In this document: positions 46,665 through 54,983 of the stretch, one piece after another
Position numbering within the stretch: position 1 is the stretch's first letter
Layout: each line of letters begins with the position of its first letter
Assembly: GCF_000716675.1 (NCBI RefSeq)
Contig: NZ_JNXT01000045.1
Coordinates: forward strand, 1-64,000
DNA length: 64,000 nt
Direction: 5' to 3'
Source of the DNA: Streptomyces alboflavus
GTDB lineage: Bacteria > Actinomycetota > Actinomycetes > Streptomycetales > Streptomycetaceae
The notes under the pieces: generated by a model
Told to the model about the DNA's origin: nothing
The model's database searches: none
Seen by the model: the letters and a program-made list of their open reading frames with translations, nothing else
Made by a program: the position numbers and the translations under genes

Positions 46665-46861
46665 GCGGACCCCTCCTGCGCGCCCTGCGCGGACTGCGTT
46701 GGTACGTAAGGGAGTTGACCGACGAGTCCGCGTACGAGCGGTACGTGGCGCACGTACGCAAGGATCATCCGGACGCCGTCGTGCCGAGCCGCCGCGCGTT
46801 CGAGCGGATGCGGACGGACCGGCAGGAGTCGGACCCCCGAGCGGGCTTCCGCTGCTGCTGA
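46661..46861 (+). CDS. YbdD/YjiX family small protein
   Basis: 66 residues. LRGLRWYVRELTDESAYERYVAHVRKDHP matches the YbdD/YjiX (DUF466) family, which is almost always paired with CstA and is needed for its transport in some bacteria. The ATG overlaps the cstA stop (ATGA). Basic C-terminus, no membrane segment. Confidence 0.92.
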
Positions 46862-46983
46862 GCAGGCACGACGGCACTTCCGGTACCCGTCCGTTATACG
46901 GACGGGGGTTCCGTACCGCGAGATCTCTGACTTAGATTTCCCGCACGTTAAGAACGGGATAAGTGAGGGAACGGAGCGGCGGG

Positions 46984-47265
46984 ATGTCAGATGCGCCTGA
47001 AGTGCCAGTTGCGCCTGAAGTGAGACAGCCGGTGGTCACGCCGGTCCGCGTGGTCATCGCCCTCTGCCTCGTGGCGCCCTTCGTGGCGATGCTCTGGGTG
47101 AGTTCGTACGCGAAGGCCGACCCGGCCTTCATCGGGATCCCGTTCTTCTACTGGTACCAGATGCTGTGGGTGCTGGTCTCGACCGCGCTCACGATGATCG
47201 CCTACCAGCTGTGGCAGCGTGACCAGCGCGGCCGCAAGGCCCAGAAGGACGGAGCGTCCCGGTGA
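46984..47265 (+). CDS. DUF3311 small membrane protein
   Basis: 93 residues, two membrane helices (about 28-46 and 60-80) with the conserved PFFYWYQMLWVLV segment of DUF3311. This family partners SSS-type carboxylate symporters. The ATG at 46984 has GGAG upstream; the longer GTG at 46963 is less likely. The stop overlaps the symporter GTG. An imperfect CCCG(11)CGGG palindrome at 46941-46959 lies in its promoter region. Confidence 0.9.
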   Translation: MSDAPEVPVAPEVRQPVVTPVRVVIALCLVAPFVAMLWVSSYAKADPAFIGIPFFYWYQMLWVLVSTALTMIAYQLWQRDQRGRKAQKDGASR

Positions 47266-48884
47266 ACGACGGCGTGAACGGCGTCGCGCTCGCCGTCTTC
47301 ATCTTCTTCTTCCTCGCGGTCACCGTCATGGGCTTCCTGGCGTCCCGCTGGCGCAAGGCCGAGAACGAGCAGAGCCTCGACGAATGGGGCCTGGGCGGCC
47401 GGTCGTTCGGGACCTGGGTGACCTGGTTCCTGCTCGGCGGCGACCTCTACACCGCGTACACCTTCGTGGCCGTCCCGGCGGCGATCTACGCGGCGGGCGC
47501 GGCCGGGTTCTTCGCCGTGCCGTACACCATCCTCGTCTATCCGCTGATCTTCACCTTCCTGCCGCGCCTGTGGTCGGTCTCGCACAAGCACGGGTACGTG
47601 ACGACGTCGGACTTCGTCCGGGGCCGGTTCGGCTCCAAGGGGCTCTCGCTGGCCGTGGCGGTCACCGGCATCCTCGCGACGATGCCGTACATCGCGCTCC
47701 AACTGGTCGGCATCCAGGCCGTCCTCGACGTCATGGGTGTCGGCGGCGGCGAGGACACCAACTGGTTCATCAAGGACCTGCCGCTGCTCATCGCCTTCGG
47801 CGTGCTGGCCGCGTACACGTACTCGTCCGGTCTGCGGGCGCCCGCGCTGATCGCGTTCGTGAAGGACACCCTGATCTACATCGTGATCGTGGTGGCCATC
47901 ATCTACATCCCGATCAAGCTCGGCGGCTTCGACGACATCTTCAGCGCCGCCAATGAGAAGTTCTCCGCGACGAACGAGGCCACCGGCAAACCCGTCGGCT
48001 CGCTCGTGCCGGGCGACGCGGGCACCTGGACGTACGCGACCCTGGCCCTCGGCTCCGCGCTCGCCCTCTTCATGTACCCGCACTCGATCACGGCGACGCT
48101 GTCCTCGCGCAGCCGCGACGTGATCCGGCGCAACACCACCATCCTGCCGCTGTACTCGCTGATGCTCGGCCTGCTCGCGCTGCTCGGGTTCATGGCGATC
48201 GCGGCCGGGGTGAAGGTCGAGAACGGGCAGTTGGCGATCCCGCAGCTGTTCGAGGACATGTTCCCGGACTGGTTCACGGGCGTCGCCTTCGCGGCCATCG
48301 GCATCGGCGCGCTCGTCCCGGCCGCCATCATGTCGATCGCGGCCGCGAATCTCTTCACCCGCAACATCTACAAGGACTTCATCAGGCCCGGCGCGACACC
48401 CGCGCAGGAGACGAAGGTCTCCAAGCTGGTCTCGCTCCTGGTGAAGGTGGGCGCGCTCGCCTTCGTCCTCACCATGGACAAGACGGTCGCCATCAACTTC
48501 CAGCTGCTCGGCGGCATCTGGATCCTGCAGACCATGCCCGCCCTCGTCGGCGGCCTGTTCACGCGCTGGTTCCACCGGTGGGCGCTGCTCGCCGGCTGGG
48601 CGGTCGGCATGATCTACGGGACGGTCGCCGCGTACGGAGTCGCCTCGCCGACGCAAGCGCACTTCGGCGGCTCGTCCAAGGAGATCCCGGGCATCGGTGA
48701 GATCGGCTACATCGGCCTGACCGCGTTCGTCCTGAACGTCGTCGTGACCGTCGTCCTCACCTTCGTCCTGAAGGCCATGGGCGCCCCCGACGGCGTCGAC
48801 GAGACGTCCCCGGAGGACTACACCGCGGATGCCGGTGACAAGGGCGTGGCGGTGGAGCTGCCGAAGGTGGGCGCCGGGCACTGA
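47262..48884 (+). CDS. Sodium:solute symporter (monocarboxylate uptake type)
   Basis: 540 residues with about 13 membrane helices. SSS family marks include SLDEWGLGGRSFGTWVTWFLLGGDLYTAYTF (split: GGRSFGTWVTWFLLGGDLYT) and AAIMSIAAANLFTRNIYKDF. The best parallel is the MctP-type pair of DUF3311 plus symporter that takes up lactate, pyruvate or other short carboxylates. It is co-translated with DUF3311 (GTGA overlap). Its proximity to cstA suggests this stretch handles overflow carboxylates. Confidence 0.92.
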   Translation: MNDGVNGVALAVFIFFFLAVTVMGFLASRWRKAENEQSLDEWGLGGRSFGTWVTWFLLGGDLYTAYTFVAVPAAIYAAGAAGFFAVPYTILVYPLIFTFLPRLWSVSHKHGYVTTSDFVRGRFGSKGLSLAVAVTGILATMPYIALQLVGIQAVLDVMGVGGGEDTNWFIKDLPLLIAFGVLAAYTYSSGLRAPALIAFVKDTLIYIVIVVAIIYIPIKLGGFDDIFSAANEKFSATNEATGKPVGSLVPGDAGTWTYATLALGSALALFMYPHSITATLSSRSRDVIRRNTTILPLYSLMLGLLALLGFMAIAAGVKVENGQLAIPQLFEDMFPDWFTGVAFAAIGIGALVPAAIMSIAAANLFTRNIYKDFIRPGATPAQETKVSKLVSLLVKVGALAFVLTMDKTVAINFQLLGGIWILQTMPALVGGLFTRWFHRWALLAGWAVGMIYGTVAAYGVASPTQAHFGGSSKEIPGIGEIGYIGLTAFVLNVVVTVVLTFVLKAMGAPDGVDETSPEDYTADAGDKGVAVELPKVGAGH

Positions 48885-48926
48885 CGCCCTCGGGCTCCGC
48901 CCTGCCTGGAGGCCACCCTGCCTGGA

Positions 48927-48958
48927 GGCCGCCGTGTTCCGCCCGGGACGCGGCGGCC
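48927..48958 (+). terminator. Symporter terminator
   Basis: GGCCGCCG (48927-48934) pairs with CGGCGGCC (48951-48958) enclosing a further GUUCC/GGGAC stem; 42 bp past the stop. Two CCTGCCTGGAGGCC repeats precede it. No T-tract. Confidence 0.7.
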
Positions 48959-49007
48959 TTCGCCGTGCCGCCTCCGGCCCCGAACCGGCGTACGAAAGAA
49001 TGGGCCC

Positions 49008-49712
49008 ATGCCGCGTCCTCGCCTCCTGCTCCCCGCCGCCCTGCTGCTCCTCGCGCCCCTCGCCCTCACCGGGTGCGGCTCCGAGGACGCCGGGTCCGGG
49101 AACAGGGCTTCCGGGGACAGGGCCTCCGGGAACGCGGGCTCCGGCGCCGGATCGACGCCCTCCCGCGCCGACCTGGAGGACCGCGCCCGCGCCGCGCAGA
49201 CCCGGACGGCGCACGTGTACGTGACCGAGGCCGACGGGTTCACACTGGCGGAGCAGTCCGTGGGCGTTCTCGGGGACGACGGCTTCCAGGCGGTGTACGT
49301 GGCGAAGCGGGGCGGCGCGCAGATCAAGGTCGGCGTGGAGCGGGGCACCGTCGACGGCAAGACCTGCCGGAGCGTGTATCCCCCGGCCGGGCGCTGCGAG
49401 AAGGACGGCAAGGGCTGGTACCGCGCCTCGGGCCCCGACTCGCCCGAGAACCCCGGCTCCACCGGCCGGTCCGGCTCCTGGCACGAGTACGTCCGCTCCG
49501 AGCACGGCCTGCGCATCCAGCTCTCCGCCGACCCCGACCTGGTGGACCGCGACACGCTGCGCGCCGCCGCCGAGGAGGCGCACCGCGCGAACGCGGCCGA
49601 GCTGGACGCCGTACTGCCCGAGAAGACCTCCCCCGCCACGCCGGTGGAGCGCGGCGACATCCCGCGCGAGGGCGACGGCGCGCCCCAGGACCCGCCGGGC
49701 GCGGGTGGCTGA
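49008..49712 (+). CDS. Putative lipoprotein
   Basis: 234 residues. A signal peptide with lipobox LALTGC precedes a Gly/Ser/Ala/Asn/Asp-rich linker (GSGNRASGDRASGNAGSG). The mature domain (from about 50) holds two Cys (KTCRSVYPPAGRC) that may form a disulfide. It resembles the LppX/uncharacterised Streptomyces lipoprotein group; no function is visible. The ribosome site is weak, and the ATG is the only start before the signal peptide. Confidence 0.82.
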   Translation: MPRPRLLLPAALLLLAPLALTGCGSEDAGSGNRASGDRASGNAGSGAGSTPSRADLEDRARAAQTRTAHVYVTEADGFTLAEQSVGVLGDDGFQAVYVAKRGGAQIKVGVERGTVDGKTCRSVYPPAGRCEKDGKGWYRASGPDSPENPGSTGRSGSWHEYVRSEHGLRIQLSADPDLVDRDTLRAAAEEAHRANAAELDAVLPEKTSPATPVERGDIPREGDGAPQDPPGAGG

Positions 49713-49812
49713 GCGGAGCCGCAGCGGGTGGCTGAGCGACGCCGCAGCGGCTGGCTGAGCGGGGCCTGAGCGACCTCCCGAGCGGAGCCTGAGCGACCTC
49801 CCGAGCGGGCCC
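49703..49812. repeat. 23-bp period repeats before the riboswitch
   Basis: Five adjacent units with 23-bp period: three of one type (GGGTGGCTGAGCGGAGCCGC start, at 49703, 49726, 49749, the last truncated) and two of another (TGAGCGACCTCCCGAGCGGA start, at 49767 and 49790). They share TGAGCG. The array begins at the last codons of the lipoprotein gene. Confidence 0.85.
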
Positions 49813-49944
49813 TCGGCGGCCTCTGCGCGGGCCCCCGGCAGCGGCCGTACGCCCCCTCGGAATGCCACGCCCCGCCCCCGAGTTGAGGTTCAGGGCGCCT
49901 CGTCCCGCGACAACGCCGCTACCCTCCGACACAACATCTAGGGG

Positions 49945-50105
49945 TGGCACCGAAAGCCAGCACAAGATGTATGCTCGTCCTCGCTGTCGCCGCAGGGGAA
50001 TCCGGTGCAAGTCCGGAACTGTCCCGCAACGGTGTACTGGTACGCATTTGTGCGCTCGCGCCCGCAACATGCGCCGGTGAGTCCGACGACCTGCCGACAG
50101 CGCAC
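49945..50105 (+). promoter_or_regulatory. Cobalamin (B12) riboswitch controlling nrdABS
   Basis: The B12 aptamer core is clear: GGGAATCCGGTGCAAGTCCG (49996-50015), then GAACUGUCCCGCAACGGU, and the distal GGTGAGTCCGACGACCTGCC (50076-50095). Boundaries are approximate. In Streptomyces adenosylcobalamin binding shuts off the class Ia reductase operon, when B12-dependent class II reductase can serve instead. Confidence 0.93.
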
Positions 50106-50241
50106 CTGGACCGTCCGGTCCGGGTGCCGAGACGTCCGGGCCTCGAGGAATGGGTTGGTGGACGCGGAGTCGCCCCTGCGCGGGCGCAGCCGCGCCGTGC
50201 CGCTCTCCACAGGCCCAGAGCCGAGCGAGGGAGAGCACCAC

Positions 50242-52656
50242 GTGACCATCGCGCCCGCCGAACCCGCGTCAGCGCAGGCCGCCGAGCAGGCCGAGGCCCA
50301 GCAGGCCGCGCAGACCACCGACGGACCGGGGACCGCCCTGCTGCGCGTCCTGACCGACCTCACCGCCGACCTCCCCGACGCCGACCCCGGCCGGGTCGCC
50401 GCCGCCGCGCTGCGCGGCCGTTCGGCCAAGGCCGACGAGGTGGAGCTGCGGGAGCTCGCGACCGAGGCGGCCGCCGGGCTCATCTCCGAGGACCCCGCGT
50501 ACTCGCAGCTCGCGGCCCGGCTCCTGACCATCGGTATCCGCGAGGAAGCCGCCTCGCAGGGCGTCACGTCGTTCTCCCAGTCCGTCGCCGTCGGCCACCG
50601 TGAGGGCCTGATCGCGGACCGCACCGCCGAGTTCGCCACGCTGCACGCGGAGCGCCTCGACGGCCTCGTGGACGCCGCGCTCGCCGACGGCGCCGACCGC
50701 CGCTTCGGCTACTTCGGCCTGCGCACCCTGCACAGCCGCTATCTGCTCCGGCACCCGATCACCCGCAAGGTCGTCGAGACCCCGCAGCACTTCATGCTGC
50801 GCGTGGCCGCCGGTCTCGCCGAGGACACCTCCGAGCGGGCCCTCGACGAGGTCGCCGCGCTCTACCGCCTGATGAGCCGTCTGGACTACCTGCCGTCCTC
50901 GCCGACGCTCTTCAACTCCGGCACCCGGCACCCGCAGATGTCGTCCTGCTACCTGCTCGACTCGCCGCTGGACGAGCTGGACTCCATCTACGACCGCTAC
51001 CACCAGGTCGCACGGCTCTCCAAGCACGCCGGCGGCATCGGCCTCTCGTACTCCCGCATCCGCTCGCGCGGCTCCCTGATCCGCGGCACGAACGGGCACT
51101 CCAACGGCATCGTGCCGTTCCTGAAGACCCTCGACGCCTCCGTCGCCGCCGTGAACCAGGGCGGCCGCCGCAAGGGCGCGGCCGCCGTCTACCTGGAGAC
51201 CTGGCACTCCGACATCGAGGAGTTCCTGGAGCTGCGGGACAACACCGGCGAGGACGCCCGGCGCACCCACAACCTGAACCTCGCGCACTGGATCCCCGAC
51301 GAGTTCATGCGCCGCGTGGCCGCCGACCAGCCCTGGTCGCTGTTCTCTCCGGCCGACGTGCCCGAGCTCGTCGACCTGTGGGGCGAGCAGTTCGACGCCG
51401 CGTACAAGAAGGCGGAGGCGGCCGGTCTCGCGCAGAAGACCATCCCCGCCCGCGAGCTGTACGGCCGCATGATGCGCACCCTCGCGCAGACCGGCAACGG
51501 CTGGATGACCTTCAAGGACACCGCCAACCGCACGGCCAACCAGACGGCCGAGCCGGGCCACACCGTCCACTCCTCCAACCTCTGCACGGAGATCCTGGAG
51601 GTCACGGACGACGGCGAGACGGCCGTGTGCAACCTGGGTTCGGTGAACCTGGGCGCGTTCGTCGACACAGCGAGCGGCGACATCGACTGGGACCGGCTCG
51701 ACGCCACCGTGCGCACGGCCGTCACCTTCCTCGACCGCGTCGTGGACATCAACTTCTACCCGACCGAGCAGGCCGGGCGCTCCAACGCCAAGTGGCGGCC
51801 CGTGGGCCTCGGCGCGATGGGCCTGCAGGACGTCTTCTTCCAGCTGAAGCTGCCGTTCGACTCGCCCGAGGCGCGGGCGCTCTCGACCCGCATCGCCGAG
51901 CGCATCATGCTCGCCTCGTACGAGGCGTCCGCCGACCTCGCCGAGCGGAACGGCCCCCTCCCCGCCTGGGAGAAGACCCGCACCGCGCGCGGCGTCCTGC
52001 ACCCCGACCACTACGGCGTCGAGCTGACCTGGCCCGACCGGTGGGCGGCGCTGCGGGAACGTATCGGCAAGGTGGGCATGCGCAACTCGCTGCTCCTCGC
52101 CATCGCGCCGACCGCCACCATCGCGTCCATCGCGGGCGTGTACGAGTGCATCGAGCCGCAGGTCTCCAACCTCTTCAAGCGCGAGACCCTGTCCGGTGAG
52201 TTCCTCCAGGTCAACTCCTACCTGGTGCAGGAGCTGAAGCGGCTCGGCGTGTGGGACGCGCAGACCCGGGAGGCGCTGCGCGAGTCCAACGGCTCGGTGC
52301 AGGGCTTCACCTGGGTCCCCCAGGACGTCCGCGACCTGTACCGCACGGCCTGGGAGATCCCGCAGCGCGGCCTCATCGACATGGCGGCCGACCGCACGCC
52401 GTTCCTGGACCAGGCGCAGTCCCTGAACCTGTTCCTGGAGACGCCGACCATCGGCAAGCTCTCCTCGATGTACGCCTACGCCTGGCAGCGCGGCCTGAAG
52501 ACCACGTACTACCTGCGCTCGCGCCCGGCGACGCGCATCGCCCGCGCGGCGTCCGGCCAGGCCGCCGCCGCTGCCCCCGTCCCCCAGCAGGTGACCGACC
52601 CCGAGGCGATCGCCTGCTCCCTGGAAAACCCCGAGTCCTGCGAGGCCTGCCAGTAA
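50242..52656 (+). CDS. nrdA: Class Ia ribonucleotide reductase, large subunit
   Basis: 804 residues. Reduces ribonucleoside diphosphates to deoxyribonucleotides. The substrate/radical site is visible as SSNLCTEILEV (thiyl Cys and Glu) with a partner Cys in ETAVCNLGSVNLG, and an earlier Cys in HPQMSSCYLLDSP. The C-terminal CSLENPESCEACQ holds the redox shuttle cysteines. The GTG at 50242 has GGGAG upstream and follows the B12 riboswitch. A poorly conserved Ala/Gln-rich N-terminal stretch precedes the ATP-cone-like region. The stop overlaps nrdB (TAATG). Confidence 0.96.
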   Translation: MTIAPAEPASAQAAEQAEAQQAAQTTDGPGTALLRVLTDLTADLPDADPGRVAAAALRGRSAKADEVELRELATEAAAGLISEDPAYSQLAARLLTIGIREEAASQGVTSFSQSVAVGHREGLIADRTAEFATLHAERLDGLVDAALADGADRRFGYFGLRTLHSRYLLRHPITRKVVETPQHFMLRVAAGLAEDTSERALDEVAALYRLMSRLDYLPSSPTLFNSGTRHPQMSSCYLLDSPLDELDSIYDRYHQVARLSKHAGGIGLSYSRIRSRGSLIRGTNGHSNGIVPFLKTLDASVAAVNQGGRRKGAAAVYLETWHSDIEEFLELRDNTGEDARRTHNLNLAHWIPDEFMRRVAADQPWSLFSPADVPELVDLWGEQFDAAYKKAEAAGLAQKTIPARELYGRMMRTLAQTGNGWMTFKDTANRTANQTAEPGHTVHSSNLCTEILEVTDDGETAVCNLGSVNLGAFVDTASGDIDWDRLDATVRTAVTFLDRVVDINFYPTEQAGRSNAKWRPVGLGAMGLQDVFFQLKLPFDSPEARALSTRIAERIMLASYEASADLAERNGPLPAWEKTRTARGVLHPDHYGVELTWPDRWAALRERIGKVGMRNSLLLAIAPTATIASIAGVYECIEPQVSNLFKRETLSGEFLQVNSYLVQELKRLGVWDAQTREALRESNGSVQGFTWVPQDVRDLYRTAWEIPQRGLIDMAADRTPFLDQAQSLNLFLETPTIGKLSSMYAYAWQRGLKTTYYLRSRPATRIARAASGQAAAAAPVPQQVTDPEAIACSLENPESCEACQ

Positions 52657-53696
52657 TGTCCCAGTCCGCCAACCACACCACGACGACCAGTGGTGAGAAG
52701 AACCTGCTCGACCCCGGCTTCGAGCTGACCCTGCGCCCCATGCGCTACCCGGACTTCTACGAGCGCTACCGCGACGCGATCAAGAACACCTGGACCGTCG
52801 AGGAGGTCGACCTCCACTCGGACGTGGCCGACCTGGCCAAGCTCACGCCCGAGGAGCAGCACCTGATCGGCCGTCTGGTCGCGTTCTTCGCGACCGGCGA
52901 CTCGATCGTGGCGAACAACCTCGTGCTCACGCTGTACAAGCACATCAACTCCCCCGAGGCGCGGCTCTACCTGAGCCGGCAGCTGTTCGAGGAGGCCGTG
53001 CACGTCCAGTTCTATCTGACGCTGCTCGACACCTATCTGCCCGACCCGGACGACCGCGCCGCCGCCTTCGCGGCCGTGGAGAACATCCCGTCCATCCGGG
53101 AGAAGGCCGAGTTCTGCTTCAAGTGGATGGACTCGGTGGAGAAGCTGGACCGCCTGGAGTCCCAGGCCGACCGGCGCCGGTTCCTGCTCAACCTGATCTG
53201 CTTCGCGGCGTGCATCGAGGGCCTGTTCTTCTACGGTGCCTTCGCGTACGTCTACTGGCTGCGCAGCCGCGGTCTGCTGCACGGCCTCGCGACCGGCACC
53301 AACTGGGTGTTCCGCGACGAGACGATGCACATGAGCTTCGCCTTCGAGGTCGTGGACACCGTCCGCAAGGAGGAGCCGGAGCTGTTCGACGACCAGCTTC
53401 AGCAGCAGGTCACGGACATGCTGAAGGAGGCGGTCGACGCCGAGCTGCAGTTCGCGCGGGACCTCTGCGGCGAGGGCCTGCCCGGCATGAACACCGAGTC
53501 GATGCGCGAGTACCTGCAGTGCGTCGCCGACCAGCGCCTTCAGCGGCTCGGCTTCGCGCCGGTCTACGGCTCCGAGAACCCGTTCTCGTTCATGGAGCTT
53601 CAGGGCGTGCAGGAGCTGACCAACTTCTTCGAGCGGCGCCCCTCGGCGTACCAGGTCGCCGTGGAGGGTTCGGTCTCCTTCGACGACGAGTTCTGA
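52656..53696 (+). CDS. nrdB: Class Ia ribonucleotide reductase, small (radical) subunit
   Basis: 346 residues. Diiron ligands lie in GDSIVANN (Asp), FEEAVHVQFY (Glu, His), ACIEGLFFYG (Glu) and FRDETMHMSF (Glu, His). The radical tyrosine is expected four residues after the first His (H-V-Q-F-Y), as in E. coli R2. The C-terminus SVSFDDEF is the NrdA-docking tail. It is coupled to nrdA by TAATG. Confidence 0.97.
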   Translation: MSQSANHTTTTSGEKNLLDPGFELTLRPMRYPDFYERYRDAIKNTWTVEEVDLHSDVADLAKLTPEEQHLIGRLVAFFATGDSIVANNLVLTLYKHINSPEARLYLSRQLFEEAVHVQFYLTLLDTYLPDPDDRAAAFAAVENIPSIREKAEFCFKWMDSVEKLDRLESQADRRRFLLNLICFAACIEGLFFYGAFAYVYWLRSRGLLHGLATGTNWVFRDETMHMSFAFEVVDTVRKEEPELFDDQLQQQVTDMLKEAVDAELQFARDLCGEGLPGMNTESMREYLQCVADQRLQRLGFAPVYGSENPFSFMELQGVQELTNFFERRPSAYQVAVEGSVSFDDEF

Positions 53697-53887
53697 GCGA
53701 GGCCCTGAGCCGGGACCCGGACCGGGTCCTGAGCCGGGCTCCGGCTTGAGGGCTGCTGCCCTCGCTCGGCCTCGCGCAGCTGGCGGTCGATCCGCCGGTC
53801 GTGCGCGTGGCCGATGAGCGAGGGCAGCGCCACGAGCAGGAAGACTCCGAGGACGGCCAGCGTGTTGAGTGCGTCGTGTGCGTTCAT
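53600..53887 (-). CDS. Possible small single-pass membrane protein antisense to nrdB end
   Basis: 95 codons from the ATG at 53887 (GTG 53896 alternative). The first 35 residues look genuine: a membrane helix (TLAVLGVFLLVALPSLIGHA) followed by a strongly charged DRRIDRQLREAERG juxtamembrane helix, a common actinobacterial pattern. The rest is Ser/Pro/Gln-rich and the last 97 bp lie opposite the nrdB 3' end. It may be a real membrane peptide or a chance frame. Confidence 0.45.
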   Translation of the reverse strand: MNAHDALNTLAVLGVFLLVALPSLIGHAHDRRIDRQLREAERGQQPSSRSPAQDPVRVPAQGLAQNSSSKETEPSTATWYAEGRRSKKLVSSCTP

Positions 53888-53924
53888 GACATCCACTCTC
53901 GCGCCGGCCGTCCTTCGCCGTCAG

Positions 53925-53981
53925 TGGCAGGACTGTCGTACGACCTCGATTTCCTGCCAACGCTACGGCACACTGGCAGGA
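53925..53981. promoter_or_regulatory. Triple TGGCAGGA boxes before nrdS
   Basis: TGGCAGGA at 53925-53932 and 53974-53981, with the inverted TCCTGCCA at 53952-53959. The last copy ends on the A of the nrdS ATG. Regular placement suggests an AraC-type operator for NrdS. Confidence 0.65.
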
Positions 53982-54952
53982 TGCTGACCAACGTGGCCGC
54001 CGTCGTGCTCGACGGCGTGCACCCCTTCGAGCTCGGCGTCGTGTGCGAGGTGTTCGGCCTCGACCGCAGCGACGAGGGGCTGCCGGTGTACGACTTCGCG
54101 GTCGCCTCCGCCGAGGGCCCGGTGCTCTCCACCCACGCCGGGTACTCGATCACCACCACGCACGGCCTCGACCGCCTCGAAGAGGCCGACCTCATCACTA
54201 TCCCGGCCGGCGACTCCTACGTGACCCGGGAGTTCCCGCCCGACCTCCTCGACGCCCTGCGCCGCGCCGCCGACCGCGGCACCCGGGTGCTCAGCGTCTG
54301 CACGGGCGTCTTCGTGCTGGCCGCCGCCGGACTGCTCGACGGGCGACGGTGCGCCGTGCACTGGCGGCACGCCGAGGAGCTGAAGCGGCGCCATCCGCGC
54401 GCGATCGTCGAACCGGACGTGCTCTACGTGGACGCCGACCCGGTCATCACCTCCGCGGGCACCGCCGCGGGCATCGACGCCTGTCTGCACCTGGTCCGCA
54501 AGGAGAACGGCACGGAGGTCGCCAACGCCATCGCGCGCCGGATGATCGTCCCGCCGCACCGCGACGGCGGCCAGGCCCAGTACATCGAGCGGCCGCTGCC
54601 CCGCACCCGCTGCGACACCGTCGGCGAGGTGCTCGCGTGGATGGAGCGCCACCTCGACCGGGAGCTGACCGTCGACCAGCTCGCCGCCCGCGCCCATATG
54701 TCGCCGCGCACGTTCGCGCGCCGCTTCCAGCAGGAGACGGGCACGACGCCCTACCGCTGGCTGCTGCGCCAACGCCTGCTGCACGCCCAGGAGTTGCTGG
54801 AGGCGACGGACGAGACGGTGGACGCGATCGCGGGCCGCGCCGGTTTCGGGAACGCGGCCGCGCTGCGCCATCAGTTCGTCCGCGCGCTCGGCACCACGCC
54901 CAACGCCTACCGTCGTACGTTCCGCGGGCCCGGGGCCGACTCGGCCGCATGA
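53981..54952 (+). CDS. nrdS: AraC-family regulator with DJ-1/PfpI-like domain (NrdS)
   Basis: 323 residues: N-terminal DJ-1/PfpI-like domain (LDGVHPFELGVVCEVFGLDR, then VLSVCTGVFVLAAAGLLDGRRCAVHW, with the nucleophile-elbow Cys) and a C-terminal AraC HTH pair (RELTVDQLAARAHMSPRTFARRF; VDAIAGRAGFGNAAALRHQF). In S. coelicolor the third gene of nrdABS is an AraC-like regulator; position and type agree. ATG at 53981; with a TGGCAGGA box ending at the start codon it could be leaderless. It sits 284 bp past nrdB. Confidence 0.9.
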   Translation: MLTNVAAVVLDGVHPFELGVVCEVFGLDRSDEGLPVYDFAVASAEGPVLSTHAGYSITTTHGLDRLEEADLITIPAGDSYVTREFPPDLLDALRRAADRGTRVLSVCTGVFVLAAAGLLDGRRCAVHWRHAEELKRRHPRAIVEPDVLYVDADPVITSAGTAAGIDACLHLVRKENGTEVANAIARRMIVPPHRDGGQAQYIERPLPRTRCDTVGEVLAWMERHLDRELTVDQLAARAHMSPRTFARRFQQETGTTPYRWLLRQRLLHAQELLEATDETVDAIAGRAGFGNAAALRHQFVRALGTTPNAYRRTFRGPGADSAA

Positions 54953-54983
54953 GAGCGGGGCGAGCCGGCCCGCGGGCCCCGGG

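Noticed and set aside
47202..49868. 888-residue minus-strand ORF opposite the symporter and lipoprotein genes
   Set aside because: His/Arg/Asp/Glu shadow frame of verified genes.
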